A stretch of DNA of 64,000 nucleotides, taken from the NCBI RefSeq assembly GCF_028369295.1, contig NZ_JAQMYP010000013.1, forward strand, positions 62,001 to 126,000. The letters run 5' to 3'. Each line of letters begins with the position of its first letter. The stretch's first letter is position 1. This stretch comes from Streptomyces sp. HD. GTDB taxonomy: Bacteria > Actinomycetota > Actinomycetes > Streptomycetales > Streptomycetaceae. The notes below the pieces were generated by a model. It saw only the letters and a list, made by a program, of their open reading frames with translations, had not been told where the DNA came from and ran no database searches. The position numbers and the translations under genes are program-made. Below are positions 33,800 through 41,469 of the stretch, piece by piece.

Positions 33800-35257
33800 A
33801 TGACCGAGCTCGTGGAACACGGACAGCTGTTCATCGGCGGGGAGTTGACCGACCCCCTGGGCAAGGGCGTCATCGAGGTGATCTCGCCGCATACGGAAGA
33901 GGCCATCGGACGTGTCCCGCACGCCTCGCCGGCCGACGTCGACCGCGCGGTCGCGGTGGCGCGCAAGGCGTTCGACGAGGGCCCCTGGCCGCGGATGAGC
34001 CTCGACGAGCGCATCGAGATCGTCACCCGCATCAAGGACGGCATCGCCGTACGGCACGAGGAGATCGCCCGCGTGATCTCCTCCGAGAACGGCTCCCCGT
34101 ACTCCTGGAGCGTCCTCGCCCAGGCCCTCGGCGCGATGATGGTGTGGGACGCGGCGATCACGGTCGCGCGCAACTTCACCTACGAGGAGACACGCGACGG
34201 CGTCCTCGGCAGGATCCTCGTCCGGCGCGAACCGGTCGGCGTCGTGGCGGCCGTCGTCCCCTGGAACGTCCCGCAGTTCGTCGCCGCCGCCAAGCTCGCG
34301 CCCGCGCTGCTCACCGGCTGCACGGTGGTGCTCAAGCCGTCGCCCGAGTCACCGCTGGACGCCTACCTCCTGGCCGAGATCGCCAAGGACGCCGGGCTGC
34401 CGGAGGGCGTGCTGTCCATCCTCCCGGCGGACCGCGAGGTGAGCGAGTATCTCGTCGGGCACCCGTCCGTCGACAAGGTCTCCTTCACCGGCTCGGTGGC
34501 CGCCGGCAAGCGCGTCATGGAGGTCGCCGCCCGCAATCTCACCCGCGTCACACTGGAGTTGGGCGGCAAGTCGGCGGCCGTCGTCCTGCCGGACGCGGAT
34601 GTCGAGGCGACCGTCGCCGGTGTCGTTCCGGCGGCCTGGATGAACAACGGCCAGGCGTGCGTGGCCCAGACCCGCATCCTGCTCCCGCGCTCCCGCTACG
34701 ACGAGTTCGCCGAGGCCTTCGCCGCGGCGGCCGGCGCGCTGGTGGTCGGCGACCCGCTGGACCCGGCGACCCAGGTGGGCCCGCTGGTGGCGCAGCGGCA
34801 GCAGCGCAGGAACCTCGACTACATCCGGATCGGCCAGGAGGAGGGCGCGAAGATCCTCACCGGCGGCGGGCGCCCGGCGGGGCTGGACAAGGGCTGGTAC
34901 GTCGAGCCGACCCTCTTCGGGGATGTCGACAACTCCATGCGGATCGCCCGCGAGGAGATCTTCGGCCCGGTGATCTGCCTGCTCCCCTACGGCGACGAGT
35001 CCGAGGCCGTGAAGATCGCCAACGACTCCGACTACGGCCTGAGCGGCAGTGTCTGGACGGCCGACACCGCGCACGGCATCGAGGTCGCGCGCCAGGTCCG
35101 TACCGGCACCTACTCGGTGAACACCTTCAGCCTCGACATGCTGGGCCCGTTCGGCGGCTACAAGAACTCGGGGCTGGGGCGGGAGTTCGGCCCCGAGGGC
35201 TACGGCGAGTACCTGGAGCACAAGATGATCCACCTCCCGGCGGGCTGGGAGGCGTAG
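33800..35257 (+). CDS. NAD(P)-dependent aldehyde dehydrogenase
   Basis: 485 aa, the normal length. Family motifs are intact: VVPWNVPQF, VSFTGSVAAGKRV at the coenzyme loop, TLELGGKSAAVVL with the general-base Glu, NNGQACVAQTRIL with the catalytic Cys near 290, and EEIFGPVICLLPY. It oxidises aldehydes to acids. ATG 33800 has GGGGAGG nine bases upstream. Three bases separate its stop from the ferredoxin start, so they form an operon. Steroid side-chain oxidation passes through a terminal aldehyde, and the shared operator with cyp125 suggests that substrate; this is inferred. Confidence 0.92.
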   Translation: MTELVEHGQLFIGGELTDPLGKGVIEVISPHTEEAIGRVPHASPADVDRAVAVARKAFDEGPWPRMSLDERIEIVTRIKDGIAVRHEEIARVISSENGSPYSWSVLAQALGAMMVWDAAITVARNFTYEETRDGVLGRILVRREPVGVVAAVVPWNVPQFVAAAKLAPALLTGCTVVLKPSPESPLDAYLLAEIAKDAGLPEGVLSILPADREVSEYLVGHPSVDKVSFTGSVAAGKRVMEVAARNLTRVTLELGGKSAAVVLPDADVEATVAGVVPAAWMNNGQACVAQTRILLPRSRYDEFAEAFAAAAGALVVGDPLDPATQVGPLVAQRQQRRNLDYIRIGQEEGAKILTGGGRPAGLDKGWYVEPTLFGDVDNSMRIAREEIFGPVICLLPYGDESEAVKIANDSDYGLSGSVWTADTAHGIEVARQVRTGTYSVNTFSLDMLGPFGGYKNSGLGREFGPEGYGEYLEHKMIHLPAGWEA

Positions 35258-35260
35258 GGG

Positions 35261-35494
35261 ATGGGCGACCGCTGGCATGTCGAGGTCGACCGGTCGGTGT
35301 GCATCGGCTCGGCCCAATGCGTCCACCACGCCCCCGACGGCTTCCGCCTCGACACCGGCCGCCAGTCCCATCCGGCCGCCCCGGAGACCGATGCGAACGA
35401 ACGGATCCTCGCGGCGGCGGAGAGCTGCCCGGTGGAGGCGATCGTGATCACGATGCTGGAGGGTGGGGAGCCGGTCTTTCCGCCGGAGGAATAA
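35261..35494 (+). CDS. Small [3Fe-4S]-type ferredoxin
   Basis: 77 aa. CIGSAQCVHHAPDGF holds the first cysteines with a residue replacing one of the four ligands of a 4Fe cluster, and SCPVEAI the last; this is the pattern of 3Fe-4S ferredoxins that donate electrons to P450 enzymes. It directly follows the aldehyde dehydrogenase by three bases and has no ferredoxin reductase nearby. CYP125 at 22044, which shares the CTGAYGG site, is a plausible partner. Confidence 0.9.
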   Translation: MGDRWHVEVDRSVCIGSAQCVHHAPDGFRLDTGRQSHPAAPETDANERILAAAESCPVEAIVITMLEGGEPVFPPEE

Positions 35495-35556
35495 CGCCAG
35501 AAAAATCCCTTTTCAGAGGGTTCATTTCCGGTTGGGTGTTCTATTCTGGAAATCGG

Positions 35557-35736
35557 CCTACGGGACGAGTGAGGGAGTCCGAACCGGAGTAGCCGACTTT
35601 GGCGAGAAGCAGACGGCTTCCGCTGGGGCCGACATCGACGGTCCGGGCTGAGAGGCCGGAAGGCAGCAGTCGGGCCGGACGGCGACCCCCGGAACCTGAT
35701 CCGGACCATACCGGCGAAGGGAACCCGTCTCGTAGG
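35557..35736 (+). promoter_or_regulatory. TPP riboswitch (THI box) with no downstream thiamine gene
   Basis: Diagnostic aptamer segments are in order on the plus strand: GAGGGAGTCCG near 35571, CGGGCTGAGAGG at 35644-35655, and GGAACCTGATCCGGACCATA followed by CCGGCGAAGGGAAC to 35723. CCTACG (35557-35562) and CGTAGG (35731-35736) can close P1. The next gene on this strand is a glycosyltransferase 0.9 kb away, and the kstR gene lies in the opposite orientation immediately downstream, so transcription through the aptamer would run antisense into kstR. No thi gene is present. Confidence 0.8.
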
Positions 35737-35810
35737 TCTCAGCTGTGCCCCTCGGTCTCAGCTGTGCCCCTCGGTCTCAGCTGTGTCCTTCGGCCTCAGC
35801 TGTGTCCCTC
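35735..35810. repeat. Four 19-bp tandem repeats spanning the kstR stop codon
   Basis: Units at 35735-35753, 35754-35772, 35773-35791 and 35792-35810, of the form GGTCTCAGCTGTGCCCCTC with one to three changes. The last unit contains the kstR stop (TCA at 35796-35798 on the plus strand); every unit repeats the same GGGGCACAGCTGA-like ending on the coding strand. Confidence 0.85.
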
Positions 35811-36416
35811 CGGACTCGTCAGGTCGATCAAGCGGCACACCGTCTCGATGTCGATCTTGACCTGGGCGATCGAGGCGCGGCCGGAGAGCCAGGTGATCAG
35901 GGCCGAGTGCCAGGTGTGCTCGATGACGCGGACGGCGGAGAGCTGCTCGGGCGTCGGATTCTCCAGGCCCATCGCGTCCAGGATGATCACCGTGGTCTGG
36001 CGGGAGACCTGGTCGACCTCGGGGGAGACGCTGCGGTCGGCGAAGGTCAGGGCGCGGACCATGGCGTCCGCGAGATGCGGCTCGCGCTGCAGGGCGCGGA
36101 AGGCGCGCATCAGGGTCTCCGCGACCCGCTCGGCCGCCGTCTCCCCCTGCGGCGGCTTCTTCCGCAGGGTGCCGTGCATGTGCTCCAGCTGGTCCTGCAT
36201 CGTCGCGACCAGCAGATGGATCTTGGACGGAAAGTAGCGGTAGAGGGTGCCCAGGGCCACCTGTGAGGACTCCGCGACCTCCCGCATCTGTACGGCGTCG
36301 AAACCTCCCCGGCTGGCGAGCTGCGCGCTGGCGTGCAGAATCCGCCGCCGCCGGGCCTCCTGCCGCTCGGTGAGGGGCGGGGAGGAGGGGCTCGCGCTAC
36401 TGGCTTCCGCAGGCAT
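35796..36416 (-). CDS. kstR: KstR-type TetR repressor of steroid catabolism
   Basis: 206 aa. The N-terminal TetR helix-turn-helix reads RRRRILHASAQLASRGGFDAVQMREVAESSQVALGTLYRYFPSKIHLLVATM, which agrees very closely with mycobacterial KstR from memory, and the C-terminal domain (MVRALTFADRSVSPEV, VRVIEHTWHSALITWLSGR) fits too. KstR represses cholesterol catabolic genes and is released by a CoA-thioester intermediate. ATG 36416 gives the KstR length; an upstream ATG (36503) adds an unrelated extension. A KstR-like site lies in the divergent promoter region, so it should autoregulate. The last codons and stop lie in a 19-bp tandem repeat. Confidence 0.88.
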   Translation of the reverse strand: MPAEASSASPSSPPLTERQEARRRRILHASAQLASRGGFDAVQMREVAESSQVALGTLYRYFPSKIHLLVATMQDQLEHMHGTLRKKPPQGETAAERVAETLMRAFRALQREPHLADAMVRALTFADRSVSPEVDQVSRQTTVIILDAMGLENPTPEQLSAVRVIEHTWHSALITWLSGRASIAQVKIDIETVCRLIDLTSPEGHS

Positions 36417-36556
36417 GGGTCCCGTTCCGTGACAGTCGGTGAGGGTGGGTGACCGGACAGAGCATGCCAGGGCGGCGGCCGTGGCGTGAATCACCTGATC
36501 CATCGCTCACAGCGGCACTACCTGCCGGTAGATTCAGAGCCTCTTGAACGATCAAG

Positions 36557-36574
36557 TCTGAAACTTGTTCTAGA
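36557..36574. promoter_or_regulatory. KstR-like operator between kstR and the glycosyltransferase operon
   Basis: TCTGAAACTTGTTCTAGA, an imperfect palindrome; bases 36559-36572 fit TnnAACnnGTTnnA exactly. It is in the divergent promoter region and should serve kstR autoregulation and perhaps the glycosyltransferase operon. Confidence 0.72.
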
Positions 36575-36626
36575 TTAGCCTCCCCGCGTAATCTCGCGGG
36601 ACAATGCAGGGAGAAGGGGGCCCAGA

Positions 36627-38090
36627 GTGACCGCTGAGGCCAGGGAGGCCGGGCCCTCGGAGGACCCTGCCGCCGACGGCGAGCGACCGCTCGACATCGC
36701 GCTTCTCACCTATAAAGGGAACCCGTTCTGCGGCGGCCAGGGCGTCTACGTACGGCACCTCTCCCGCGAGCTCGCCCGCCTCGGTCACCGCGTAGAGGTC
36801 ATCGGCTCCCAGCCGTACCCCGTCCTCGACGAGGGCGCCGACTACGCCGACCGCCTCACCCTCACCGAGCTCCCCAGCCTCGACCTGTACCGCCAGCCGG
36901 ACCCCTTCCGCACCCCGGGGCGCGACGAGTACCGCGACTGGATCGACGCGCTGGAAGTCGCGACCATGTGGACCGGCGGCTTCCCCGAACCGCTGACGTT
37001 CTCGCTCCGCGCCCGCCGCCATCTGCGTGCCCGGCGCGGCGAGTTCGACGTCGTGCACGACAACCAGACGCTGGGATACGGCCTGTTGGGCGACGTCGGC
37101 GCGCCCCTCGTCACCACCATCCACCACCCCATCACCGTCGACCGCCAACTGGAGCTGGACGCGGCGGAGGGCCGGCGCCGGCGGCTGTCCGTGCGCCGCT
37201 GGTACGCCTTCACCCGCATGCAGAAGCGGGTGGCACGCCGCCTGCCGTCGGTCCTCACCGTGTCGGGCACGTCCCGCGAGGAGATCGTCGACCATCTCGG
37301 CGTACGGCAGGACCGTATCCACGTGGTGCACATCGGCGCGGACACCGACCTGTTCTCGCCGGATCCCTCGGTACGCCGGATACCGGGCCGGATCGTGACC
37401 ACCTCCAGCGCCGACGTCCCGCTGAAGGGCCTGGTGTTCCTGGTCGAGGCACTCGCCAAGGTCCGCGCCGAGCACCCCGACGCCCACCTCGTGGTCGTCG
37501 GCAAGAGGCCCGAGGAGGGCCCGGTCGCGCAGGCCATGGAACGGTACGGCCTCGAAGGCGCCGTCGAGTTCGTCAAGGGCATCTCCGACGCCGAGCTCGT
37601 CGACCTGGTGCGCTCGGCGCAGGTCGCGTGCGTGCCGTCGCTGTACGAGGGCTTCTCCCTGCCGGCCGCCGAGGCCATGGCGACCGGGACGCCGCTGGTC
37701 GCCACGACGGGCGGGGCGATCCCCGAGGTCGCCGGACGGGACGGCGAGACATGTCTGGCGGTACCGCCGGGCGACGCGGGGGCACTGGCCGCCGGGCTGA
37801 ACCGACTGCTGGCCGACCCGGAGCTGCGCGAACGGCTCGGCACCGCCGGACGTGAACGGGTGCTACGGCACTTCACCTGGGCGCGCGCCGCCGAGGGCAC
37901 GGTGGCCCGGTACCGCGAGGCCATCGCCCTCTCCCACGCTCGAACCGGCTCGCGCGGGGGGACCCCCATGGCGGGCACCGAGCAGGCCCGCTCCGCCGCG
38001 AGCCCGAGACCGGACCGCCCCGCGGCCCCCCAGACCTTCGCCGCCAAGGAACTCGCCGCATCCAACCCCGAAAGCAGGGCCACGTGCTGA
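36627..38090 (+). CDS. Family GT4 glycosyltransferase
   Basis: 487 aa. GT-B fold: N-terminal LLTYKGNPFCGGQGVYVRHLSRELARLGHRVEV is the acceptor side; the C-terminal half carries SADVPLKGLVFLVEAL, VVVGKRPEEG and the E-x7-E motif PSLYEGFSLPAAEAMATGTPLVAT that binds the nucleotide sugar. About 45 disordered residues form the tail. The GTG start at 36627 is preceded by GGGAGAAGGGGG. Its end overlaps the methyltransferase start, so three genes are co-translated. The acceptor is not known; a glycolipid or secondary metabolite is possible. Confidence 0.9.
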   Translation: MTAEAREAGPSEDPAADGERPLDIALLTYKGNPFCGGQGVYVRHLSRELARLGHRVEVIGSQPYPVLDEGADYADRLTLTELPSLDLYRQPDPFRTPGRDEYRDWIDALEVATMWTGGFPEPLTFSLRARRHLRARRGEFDVVHDNQTLGYGLLGDVGAPLVTTIHHPITVDRQLELDAAEGRRRRLSVRRWYAFTRMQKRVARRLPSVLTVSGTSREEIVDHLGVRQDRIHVVHIGADTDLFSPDPSVRRIPGRIVTTSSADVPLKGLVFLVEALAKVRAEHPDAHLVVVGKRPEEGPVAQAMERYGLEGAVEFVKGISDAELVDLVRSAQVACVPSLYEGFSLPAAEAMATGTPLVATTGGAIPEVAGRDGETCLAVPPGDAGALAAGLNRLLADPELRERLGTAGRERVLRHFTWARAAEGTVARYREAIALSHARTGSRGGTPMAGTEQARSAASPRPDRPAAPQTFAAKELAASNPESRATC

Positions 38091-38836
38091 CCGTCGACTT
38101 CTCCCGGTTCCCGCTCGCCGCAGGCGACCGCGTCCTGGACCTCGGCTGCGGTGCCGGCCGGCACGCCTTCGAGTGTTACCGGCGCGGCGCCCAGGTCGTG
38201 GCGCTGGACCAGAACGGCGAGGAGATCCGCGAGGTCGCGAAGTGGTTCGCGGCGATGAAGGAGGCGGGCGAGGCGCCGGAGGGAGCCACGGCCACCGCCA
38301 TGGAGGGCGACGCCCTGGCCCTCCCCTTCCCCGACGAGTCCTTCGACGTCGTCATCATCTCCGAGGTGATGGAGCACATCCCGGACGACAAGGGCGTACT
38401 CGCCGAGATGGTCCGGGTGCTGAAGCCCGGCGGCCGGATCGCCATCACCGTCCCGCGCTACGGCCCCGAGAAGGTGTGCTGGGCGCTGTCCGACGCGTAC
38501 CACGAGGTCGAGGGCGGCCACATCCGCATCTACAAGGCGGACGAGTTGCTCGGGAAGATCAGGGAAGCCGGGCTGAAGCCGTACGGCACCCACCACGCCC
38601 ACGCGTTGCACTCCCCCTACTGGTGGCTGAAGTGCGCGTTCGGCGTGGACAACGACAAGGCGCTGCCGGTGCGCGCGTACCACAAGCTGCTCGTCTGGGA
38701 CATCATGAAGAAACCGCTGGCCACCCGGGTCGCCGAACAGGCGCTCAACCCGCTGATCGGCAAGAGCTTCGTGGCGTACGCGACCAAGCCGCACCTGCCG
38801 CGGCTGTCCGAGACCTCCGAGGTGGCCGCCAAGTGA
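38084..38836 (+). CDS. Class I SAM-dependent methyltransferase
   Basis: 250 aa. Methyltransf_11 type: VLDLGCGAGRHAFECYRRGAQVVALDQ binds SAM, AMEGDALALPFPDESFDVVIISEVMEHI is the acidic/aromatic region, and VLKPGGRIAITVPRYGPE follows. It starts GTG inside the last codons of the glycosyltransferase and its stop overlaps the next GTG (GTGA). It probably methylates the product of the adjacent glycosyltransferase. Confidence 0.9.
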   Translation: MLTVDFSRFPLAAGDRVLDLGCGAGRHAFECYRRGAQVVALDQNGEEIREVAKWFAAMKEAGEAPEGATATAMEGDALALPFPDESFDVVIISEVMEHIPDDKGVLAEMVRVLKPGGRIAITVPRYGPEKVCWALSDAYHEVEGGHIRIYKADELLGKIREAGLKPYGTHHAHALHSPYWWLKCAFGVDNDKALPVRAYHKLLVWDIMKKPLATRVAEQALNPLIGKSFVAYATKPHLPRLSETSEVAAK

Positions 38837-39903
38837 CCACCCCCCGGACAGAACACCTCGTCCTGCCCGGGGTCCTCACCGCCGAGCAGGCCGCCGCGAC
38901 CGTGGCGGGGATCCTCGCCGTACAGCGGGAGGACGGGGCGATCCCGTGGTTCCGCGGGCACCACCTCGACCCGTGGGACCACGTCGAGGCGGCGATGGCC
39001 CTGGACGCCGCCGGTGAGCACGCCGCGGCCGAGCGGGCGTACGACTGGCTGGCCACACACCAGAACGACGACGGCTCCTGGTACGCCGGCTACCAGGACG
39101 GCGCCTTCGACGACGTCACCGACACCGGGCGCGAGACCAACTTCGTCGCCTACATCGCCGTAGGCGTCTGGCACCACTACCTCTCCACCGGCGACGACAC
39201 GTTCCTCGATCGCATGTGGCCCTCCGTCTACTCCGCGATCGAGTTCGTCCTCCGGCTCCAGCAGCCCGGCGGGCAGATCGGCTGGCGGCGCGACGAGGAC
39301 GGCACGGCGACTCGGGACGCCCTGCTGACCGGTTCCTCCTCGATCCACCACGCGCTGCGCTGCGCTCTGGCCATCGCCGAACAGCGGGAAGAGGCCCAGC
39401 CGGACTGGGAGTTGGCCGCGGGTGCGCTACGCCATGCGATCCGCCGCCACCCCGAGCGGTTCCTGGACAAGGACCGCTACTCGATGGACTGGTACTACCC
39501 GGTGCTGGGCGGGGCGTTGACGGGCGCCGAGGCCAAGTCCCGGATGGAGGAGAGCTGGGAGCGGTTCGTCGTTCCCGGGCTCGGAGTGCGGTGTGTCGTA
39601 CCCAACCCCTGGGTGACGGGCGGTGAATCGGCCGAACTCGCGCTCGCCCTGTGGGCGATGGGGGAGTCGGACCGGGCGCTGGAGATCCTCCAGTCCATCC
39701 AGCATCTGCGGGACGCGGAGAGCGGGCTGTACTGGACCGGGTACGTCTTCGACGACGACGCCATCTGGCCGCGCGAGCTGACGACCTGGACGGCGGGGTC
39801 GCTGTTGCTGGCCGTCGCCGCGCTGGGCGGGCACGAGGCGACGTGCGCGGTGTTCGGCGGGGACCGGTTGCCGATGGGACTGGACCCGGACTGCTGCGCC
39901 TGA
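38833..39903 (+). CDS. Alpha/alpha-barrel (prenyltransferase-like or six-hairpin glycosidase-like) protein
   Basis: 356 aa. Repeated helix hairpins with aromatic-acidic motifs: ILAVQREDGAIPWFRGHHLDPWDHVEAAMAL, DWLATHQNDDGSWYAGYQ, LRLQQPGGQIGW, YSMDWYYPVLGGAL. This fits the six-hairpin/terpenoid-cyclase-like superfamily, and homologues are usually named prenyltransferase without proof. The DDGSWYAGY and RETNFVAY segments suggest a sugar-type active site. Third gene of a tightly coupled operon (glycosyltransferase, methyltransferase, barrel), so it likely acts on the same glycosylated compound. Confidence 0.8.
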   Translation: MTTPRTEHLVLPGVLTAEQAAATVAGILAVQREDGAIPWFRGHHLDPWDHVEAAMALDAAGEHAAAERAYDWLATHQNDDGSWYAGYQDGAFDDVTDTGRETNFVAYIAVGVWHHYLSTGDDTFLDRMWPSVYSAIEFVLRLQQPGGQIGWRRDEDGTATRDALLTGSSSIHHALRCALAIAEQREEAQPDWELAAGALRHAIRRHPERFLDKDRYSMDWYYPVLGGALTGAEAKSRMEESWERFVVPGLGVRCVVPNPWVTGGESAELALALWAMGESDRALEILQSIQHLRDAESGLYWTGYVFDDDAIWPRELTTWTAGSLLLAVAALGGHEATCAVFGGDRLPMGLDPDCCA

Positions 39904-39943
39904 GCGTTCGGTTTCTGCCGGATGGTGGGCGCGGGTCGTCTGT

Positions 39944-40005
39944 GGCTGGTCGCGCCCATGCGACGGAGCCGCAAGTCGATACAGCCCCGCGCCCCAGTCG
40001 GGGCG
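39944..40005. repeat. Variant of the dispersed palindromic repeat
   Basis: GGCTGGTCGCGCCCATGCGA, then GTCGATACAGCCCCGCGCCCC and a short GTCGGGGCGCT return arm. It begins and ends like the 22-nt repeats at 4309 and 25937 but has a different middle. It lies between convergent genes and may act as a terminator. Confidence 0.5.
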
Positions 40006-40007
40006 CT

Positions 40008-40301
40008 TCAGTGCCGGTGTACTCGATTGGCTATGGCGTGGCCCACGAACAGGTAGACGACTGCCGCCAGGCCGTAGCCCGCCACGACCCTCGCCCACTC
40101 CGCATCGAAGGTGAACAGGTCGTGCGACCAACCCGCCAGCCACCGCGCCGCGTCATGGATGAACTGGACCAGGTCGTTCGCGCGGTTGGCGTCCAGTAGG
40201 TACATCAGGATCCACAGGCCCAGGATGAAGGCCATGACGTCGGCGACGATCGCGATGACCGTGCCGGCCTGGTTGGCACCGTTGCGATATCGAGGGGACA
40301 T
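40008..40301 (-). CDS. Small two-helix membrane protein
   Basis: 97 aa. Two hydrophobic helices, AGTVIAIVADVMAFILGLWILMYLL (about 10-35) and VVAGYGLAAVVYLFVGHAIA (about 70-90), with an Asp/His/Trp-rich segment between them (FIHDAARWLAGWSHDLF). No family is recognised, though similar small proteins are common in Streptomyces. ATG 40301 has GGAGG very close upstream. Convergent with the barrel gene and 47 bases from the F420-type oxidoreductase. Confidence 0.72.
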   Translation of the reverse strand: MSPRYRNGANQAGTVIAIVADVMAFILGLWILMYLLDANRANDLVQFIHDAARWLAGWSHDLFTFDAEWARVVAGYGLAAVVYLFVGHAIANRVHRH

Positions 40302-40348
40302 GCCCTCCGGGTAGCCCTTGAACCCTGAATGAAACCCGGCGCGCTGGG

Positions 40349-41362
40349 CTATGAGTTGAGCTCGGCGAGCACACGCAGGGTGTGGCGGTCGGGCGAGAGG
40401 GCGAGCAGATCGGTCACCGGCCCCTTCCGCCACAACTCCAGCCGCTCGGCGATCCGTTCACGCGGACCGACGAGAGAGATCTCGTCGGCGAATGCGTCCG
40501 GGACGGCGAGGACGGCCTCCTCCTTGTGCCCGTCCAGGAAGAGCCGCTGAATCCGCCGGGCTTCCTCCTCGTACCCCATCCGCCCCATGAGATCGGCGTG
40601 GAAGTTGCGGGCCGCGTGACCCATGCCGCCGATGTAGAAGCCGAGCATGACCTTGACGGGAAGCAGCCCTTCGGCGATGTCGTCACAAACCCGCACCTGA
40701 GCCATGGGGGCGACGACGAACCCTTCCGGCAGATCGGCCACCGCCTCCCCGTACACCCCCTCCGGCCTGCTCGGCGACCAGTACAGCGGCAGCCAGCCGT
40801 CGGCGATCCGGATGGTCTGGGCGACGTTCTTGGGACCCTCGGCGCCGAGGAGGACGGGGAGGTCGGGGCGGAGGGGGTGGGTGATGGGCTTGAGGGCCTT
40901 GCCGATACCGGTGGCGTCCGGGCCGCGGTACGGGTGGGAGTGGAAGCGTCCGTCGAGTTCAACGGGGGCTTGACGCTTGAGGACTTGCCGTACGACGTCG
41001 ACGTACTCCCGCGTCGCGGTGAGCGGCGACTTCGGGAACGGCCGCCCGTACCACCCCTCCACCACCTGCGGCCCCGACAACCCGAGCCCCAGCATCATCC
41101 GGCCGCCGGAAAGGTGGTCGAGGGTGAGGGCGTGCATGGCCGTGGTGGTGGGCGAACGGGCGGCCATCTGCGCAACGGCCGTACCCAGCTTGATCCTCGA
41201 CGTCTGCGCGGCGATCCAGGTGAGCGGGGTGAAGGCGTCGGAACCCCAGGACTCGGCGGTCCAGACGGATTCGTAGCCGAGCCGCTCGGCTTCCTGGGCG
41301 AGCTGTACGTGGTCCGGAGAGGGGCCGCGCCCCCAGTAGCCGAGTGCGAGCCCGAGCCGCAT
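40349..41362 (-). CDS. LLM-class F420-dependent oxidoreductase
   Basis: 337 aa. Luciferase-like TIM barrel: LGLALGYWGRGPSPDHVQLAQEAERLGYESVWTAESWG, then TSRIKLGTAVAQMAARSPTTTAMHALTLDHLSGGRMMLGLG, the characteristic strand-helix of F420-dependent members. Relatives in mycobacteria (Rv3520c type) belong to the cholesterol regulon. It should use reduced F420 to act on a ketone or acyl substrate. The ATG is five bases after AGGAGG, and the CTGACGGTACGTCAG motif overlaps the start of that ribosome binding site, linking it to cyp125 and the aldehyde dehydrogenase. Confidence 0.9.
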   Translation of the reverse strand: MRLGLALGYWGRGPSPDHVQLAQEAERLGYESVWTAESWGSDAFTPLTWIAAQTSRIKLGTAVAQMAARSPTTTAMHALTLDHLSGGRMMLGLGLSGPQVVEGWYGRPFPKSPLTATREYVDVVRQVLKRQAPVELDGRFHSHPYRGPDATGIGKALKPITHPLRPDLPVLLGAEGPKNVAQTIRIADGWLPLYWSPSRPEGVYGEAVADLPEGFVVAPMAQVRVCDDIAEGLLPVKVMLGFYIGGMGHAARNFHADLMGRMGYEEEARRIQRLFLDGHKEEAVLAVPDAFADEISLVGPRERIAERLELWRKGPVTDLLALSPDRHTLRVLAELNS

Positions 41363-41371
41363 ACCTGCCTC

Positions 41372-41386
41372 CTGACGGTACGTCAG
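41372..41386. promoter_or_regulatory. CTGAYGGNNCGTCAG motif before the F420-type oxidoreductase
   Basis: CTGACGGTACGTCAG, a perfect 6-bp-arm palindrome, 10 bases before the start codon at 41362. Same placement relative to the start codon as at cyp125. Confidence 0.68.
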
Positions 41387-41414
41387 ATAGGGGTTTAGGG
41401 GCTGCGACTGTACG

Positions 41415-41452
41415 ACAGCGGCCCCTCACCGGGAAGGGTGAGGGGCCGCTGT
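41415..41452 (-). terminator. Strong terminator hairpin after the 41470 gene
   Basis: Perfect 16-bp arms ACAGCGGCCCCTCACC and GGTGAGGGGCCGCTGT with a 6-base loop, 17 bases past the stop at 41470. Confidence 0.85.
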
Positions 41453-41469
41453 CCTACGGCTTTCGATGC

